Program-made: the position numbers and the translations under genes
Source of the DNA: Agrobacterium vitis
GTDB taxonomy: Bacteria > Pseudomonadota > Alphaproteobacteria > Rhizobiales > Rhizobiaceae
Assembly (NCBI RefSeq): GCF_014926405.1
Contig: NZ_JACXXJ020000003.1
Location: forward strand, 479,001 to 543,000
Reading direction: 5' to 3'
Length of the DNA stretch: 64,000 nt
Shown here: in pieces, positions 62,131-64,000 of the stretch
How positions within the stretch are numbered: position 1 is the first letter of the stretch
Layout of the letters: each line of letters begins with the position of its first letter
The notes under the pieces: model-generated
Told to the model about the DNA's origin: nothing
Databases searched by the model: none
The model's input: the letters and a program-made list of their open reading frames with translations, nothing else

Positions 62131-63666
62131 TTACTCGACGTCGAATTTCACGCCCTGGGCCAAGGGCAGCGAGCGTCCGAAATTCACCGTGTTGGTGGCG
62201 CGGCGCATATAGGCTTTCCAGGCATCCGAGCCGGATTCGCGCCCGCCACCGGTTTCCTTCTCGCCCCCGAAAGCACCACCGATTTCAGCACCGGATGGGC
62301 CGATATTGACATTGGCAATGCCGCAATCGGAGCCGCGATCCGATAGAAACGCCTCGGCTTCGCGCAGGTCGTTGGTGAAAATCGACGAGGACAGGCCCTG
62401 CGGCACATCATTATTCAGCGCCAATGCGGCATCAAAATCGCTGTAGCGGATCACATAGAGGATCGGCGCGAAGGTTTCATCCTTCACCGGTCCGGTCTGG
62501 GAGGGCATTTCCACCAGGGCGGGGCGCACATAATAGGCCGAAGCAGCCTCTTCTTCCCGCACGCGCATGCCGCCATGCACCACGCCGCCAGCGGCCTTTG
62601 CCGCAGCCAGCGCCGTTTGCATCGCCTCATAGGCGCGGCCATCGATCAACGGTCCAACCAGCGTGCCGGTCTCCAGCGGATTGCCGATGGTGACGGAGCC
62701 ATAGGCCTTGATTAGCCGGGGAACCAGCGTGTCGTAAACGCTGTCATGCACAAACAGGCGGCGAAGCGTTGTGCAGCGCTGGCCAGCTGTGCCCATGGCG
62801 GCAAAGGCAACGCCGCGCAGGGTCAGATCGAGATCGGCGGTTGGGCCGACGATGGCGGCGTTATTGCCACCCAGTTCCAGGATTGACCGGGCAAAGCGGG
62901 CCGCCAAACGCGGACCGACCGCCCGGCCCATGGCTGTCGAACCGGTGGCCGAAACCAGTGGCACTTTCGGATGATCTACCAACACTTCGCCAATGGCGCG
63001 CTCACCGATCAGCACGGTCGAAAGCCCCTCCGGCGCGCTGCCGCCAGCGGCCACATAACGGCGAACCGCTTTTTCGAAAATAGCCTGAGTAGCAAGGGCG
63101 GTAATCGGCGTCTTTTCCGAGGGCTTCCAGACGGTTGAATTGCCGCAGACCAGGGCCAGCGCCGCATTCCAGCACCAGACGGCAACCGGGAAATTAAAGG
63201 CCGAGATAATGCCGGTGACGCCGAGGGGATGCCAGGTTTCCATCATCCGGTGTTCGCTGCGTTCGGTGGCGATGGTCAGGCCGTAAAGCTGACGCGACAG
63301 GCCGACCGCGAAATCGCAGATATCGATCATTTCCTGCACTTCGCCGAGCCCTTCGGAGGTGACCTTGCCAACCTCGATGGACACGAGACGACCAAGATCG
63401 TCCTTATGAGCCCGCAATTCTTCACCCAGCAAGCGCACCAATTCGCCGCGCTTGGGGGCTGGCACAAGGCGCCACGCTAAGAAAGCGGCATGTGCATTGT
63501 CGATGGCCTTGCTTGCCTCATCGCTGGACACTGTTGCAAGCGTGGCAAGCGCGCTGCCATCCACAGGCGATGTGACCGCCAGCGAACCGCCCGACAAAGT
63601 CCCGGCGGAAATACCGAGATTTGCAAGAATGCGCGATACATCGGCAGGCAGGTTGAGTTTCGACAT
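62131..63666 (-). CDS. amaB: aldehyde dehydrogenase, ALDH7/AmaB type (aminoadipate semialdehyde)
   Basis: 511 residues of the NAD-dependent aldehyde dehydrogenase superfamily, closest in character to the antiquitin/ALDH7 group (GVTGIISAFNFPVAVWCWNA, KPSEKTPITALATQAIFEKA). The general base glutamate is in ILELGGNNAAIVGPTADLDL and the catalytic cysteine in GTAGQRCTTLRRLFVHDSVY. ALDH7 enzymes oxidise alpha-aminoadipate semialdehyde in lysine breakdown. The upstream neighbour is an FAD amine oxidase, as in the amaA-amaB pair of pseudomonads, which degrades L-pipecolate. The start at 63666 (MSKLNLP) is preferred to an open frame back to 63699. Confidence 0.88.
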   Translation of the reverse strand: MSKLNLPADVSRILANLGISAGTLSGGSLAVTSPVDGSALATLATVSSDEASKAIDNAHAAFLAWRLVPAPKRGELVRLLGEELRAHKDDLGRLVSIEVGKVTSEGLGEVQEMIDICDFAVGLSRQLYGLTIATERSEHRMMETWHPLGVTGIISAFNFPVAVWCWNAALALVCGNSTVWKPSEKTPITALATQAIFEKAVRRYVAAGGSAPEGLSTVLIGERAIGEVLVDHPKVPLVSATGSTAMGRAVGPRLAARFARSILELGGNNAAIVGPTADLDLTLRGVAFAAMGTAGQRCTTLRRLFVHDSVYDTLVPRLIKAYGSVTIGNPLETGTLVGPLIDGRAYEAMQTALAAAKAAGGVVHGGMRVREEEAASAYYVRPALVEMPSQTGPVKDETFAPILYVIRYSDFDAALALNNDVPQGLSSSIFTNDLREAEAFLSDRGSDCGIANVNIGPSGAEIGGAFGGEKETGGGRESGSDAWKAYMRRATNTVNFGRSLPLAQGVKFDVE

Positions 63667-63723
63667 CGATATGATCTTTCCTTGAAACGTCGTTTGCATG
63701 TGAATGGTGTTGAGTGAAGCGGA

Positions 63724-64000
63724 TCAGAACCGGCTATCCGCCAGATGAGCGATTTGCGCGCCCGCCTCGTAGTAGATTTCCTTTATCGTGCGCAACGCAA
63801 TGGTTTCCGGCTCGGATAGCGGCAGGGGCAGATCCGCCTCGCCGATCTCGCCCAGAACCAACTGTGCCAATGTCCGCCCAAAAGTCGTGCCGGGCGCAAT
63901 GCCACGGCCATTATAGCCGCTAAATCCGACAACGCGCTTGGCAAAGCGGTGGAAACGCGGCACGGCATCGCTTGTCATCCCGATCTTGCCATACCATTCC
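63724..64000 (-). CDS. FAD-dependent amine oxidase (DAO family), C-terminal part only
   Basis: The visible 91 codons read from the window edge (EWYGKIGMTSDAVPRFHRFA onward) to a stop at 63724. They match the C-terminal end of DAO-type oxidoreductases such as PuuB/OrdL and L-pipecolate oxidase: the FAD loop FSGYNGRGIAPGTTFGRTLA is clear. The ATG at 63978 is an internal methionine, not the start; the rest of the gene lies beyond the window. Next to amaB, an L-pipecolate oxidase (AmaA-like) is the favoured role; gamma-glutamylputrescine oxidase is the alternative. Confidence 0.85.
   Translation of the reverse strand, partial: EWYGKIGMTSDAVPRFHRFAKRVVGFSGYNGRGIAPGTTFGRTLAQLVLGEIGEADLPLPLSEPETIALRTIKEIYYEAGAQIAHLADSRF

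Overview
The window is a stretch of alphaproteobacterial chromosome. The GC-rich codon use, the gene families (rhizobial-type OxyR, GuaB, the glutamine-synthetase-III/methylglutamate cluster, an Agrobacterium-type lactose operon, a vicibactin-like siderophore NRPS, a TraR-type LuxR protein) and the dispersed rhizobial palindromic repeats all point to Rhizobiaceae, most likely Agrobacterium/Allorhizobium/Rhizobium. No rRNA, tRNA, CRISPR array, transposase or phage gene was seen. Genes are densely packed and often overlap by 1-8 bases.

Layout. (1) 1-9653: regulators and single genes. These are a DUF1127 fragment cut by the edge, a LysR, a TetR, a probably frameshifted small gene with its own hairpin, OxyR, guaB, a Tat-exported dienelactone hydrolase-like protein, a zinc alcohol dehydrogenase behind an FNR/FixK box, a patatin-like phospholipase and a LacI regulator. 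(2) 9668-19281: a pectin/oligogalacturonide-type uptake and breakdown locus. It holds two permeases, an ATPase, a GH28, a GH105 and an uncharacterised 838-residue protein on the minus strand, with a divergent solute-binding protein. (3) 19425-22032: an FMN-dependent L-lactate-type dehydrogenase and an MHS-family transporter. (4) 22075-33596: the N-methylglutamate pathway for methylamine. It has a GlnT/GMAS-like ligase, N-methylglutamate synthase (three subunits), two regulators, and N-methylglutamate dehydrogenase (four sarcosine-oxidase-like subunits).

(5) 33763-43189: a galactoside operon lacE-lacF-lacG-(alpha-galactosidase)-lacK-lacZ with a divergent AraC regulator. (6) 43308-56659: an iron/siderophore region. 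It contains an FhuF-type reductase, a GNAT, an ECF sigma factor, a lysine/ornithine N-monooxygenase, a one-module NRPS with thioesterase, and a divergent operon of an IucB-like acyltransferase, a MATE exporter, a Cys/Met-type PLP enzyme and a diaminopimelate-decarboxylase-like protein. (7) 57291-64000: a LuxR-type regulator with all acyl-homoserine-lactone pocket residues but no linked synthase, a GT1 glucosyltransferase, an SMP-30/GlcG/hydroxyacid-dehydrogenase group, and an aldehyde dehydrogenase plus a truncated FAD oxidase resembling the AmaB/AmaA lysine (pipecolate) pathway.

The most interesting points are the following. The siderophore locus has an unpredicted product and an NRPS condensation domain that has lost its catalytic histidine. 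Two 103-bp repeats each supply the stop codon of the gene before them, and a 12-bp fragment of the repeat does the same for a third gene. The pectin operon carries an unassigned large protein. An FNR box is partly built into a hairpin ahead of the alcohol dehydrogenase gene. Functions are read from motifs and gene context; no database search was run.
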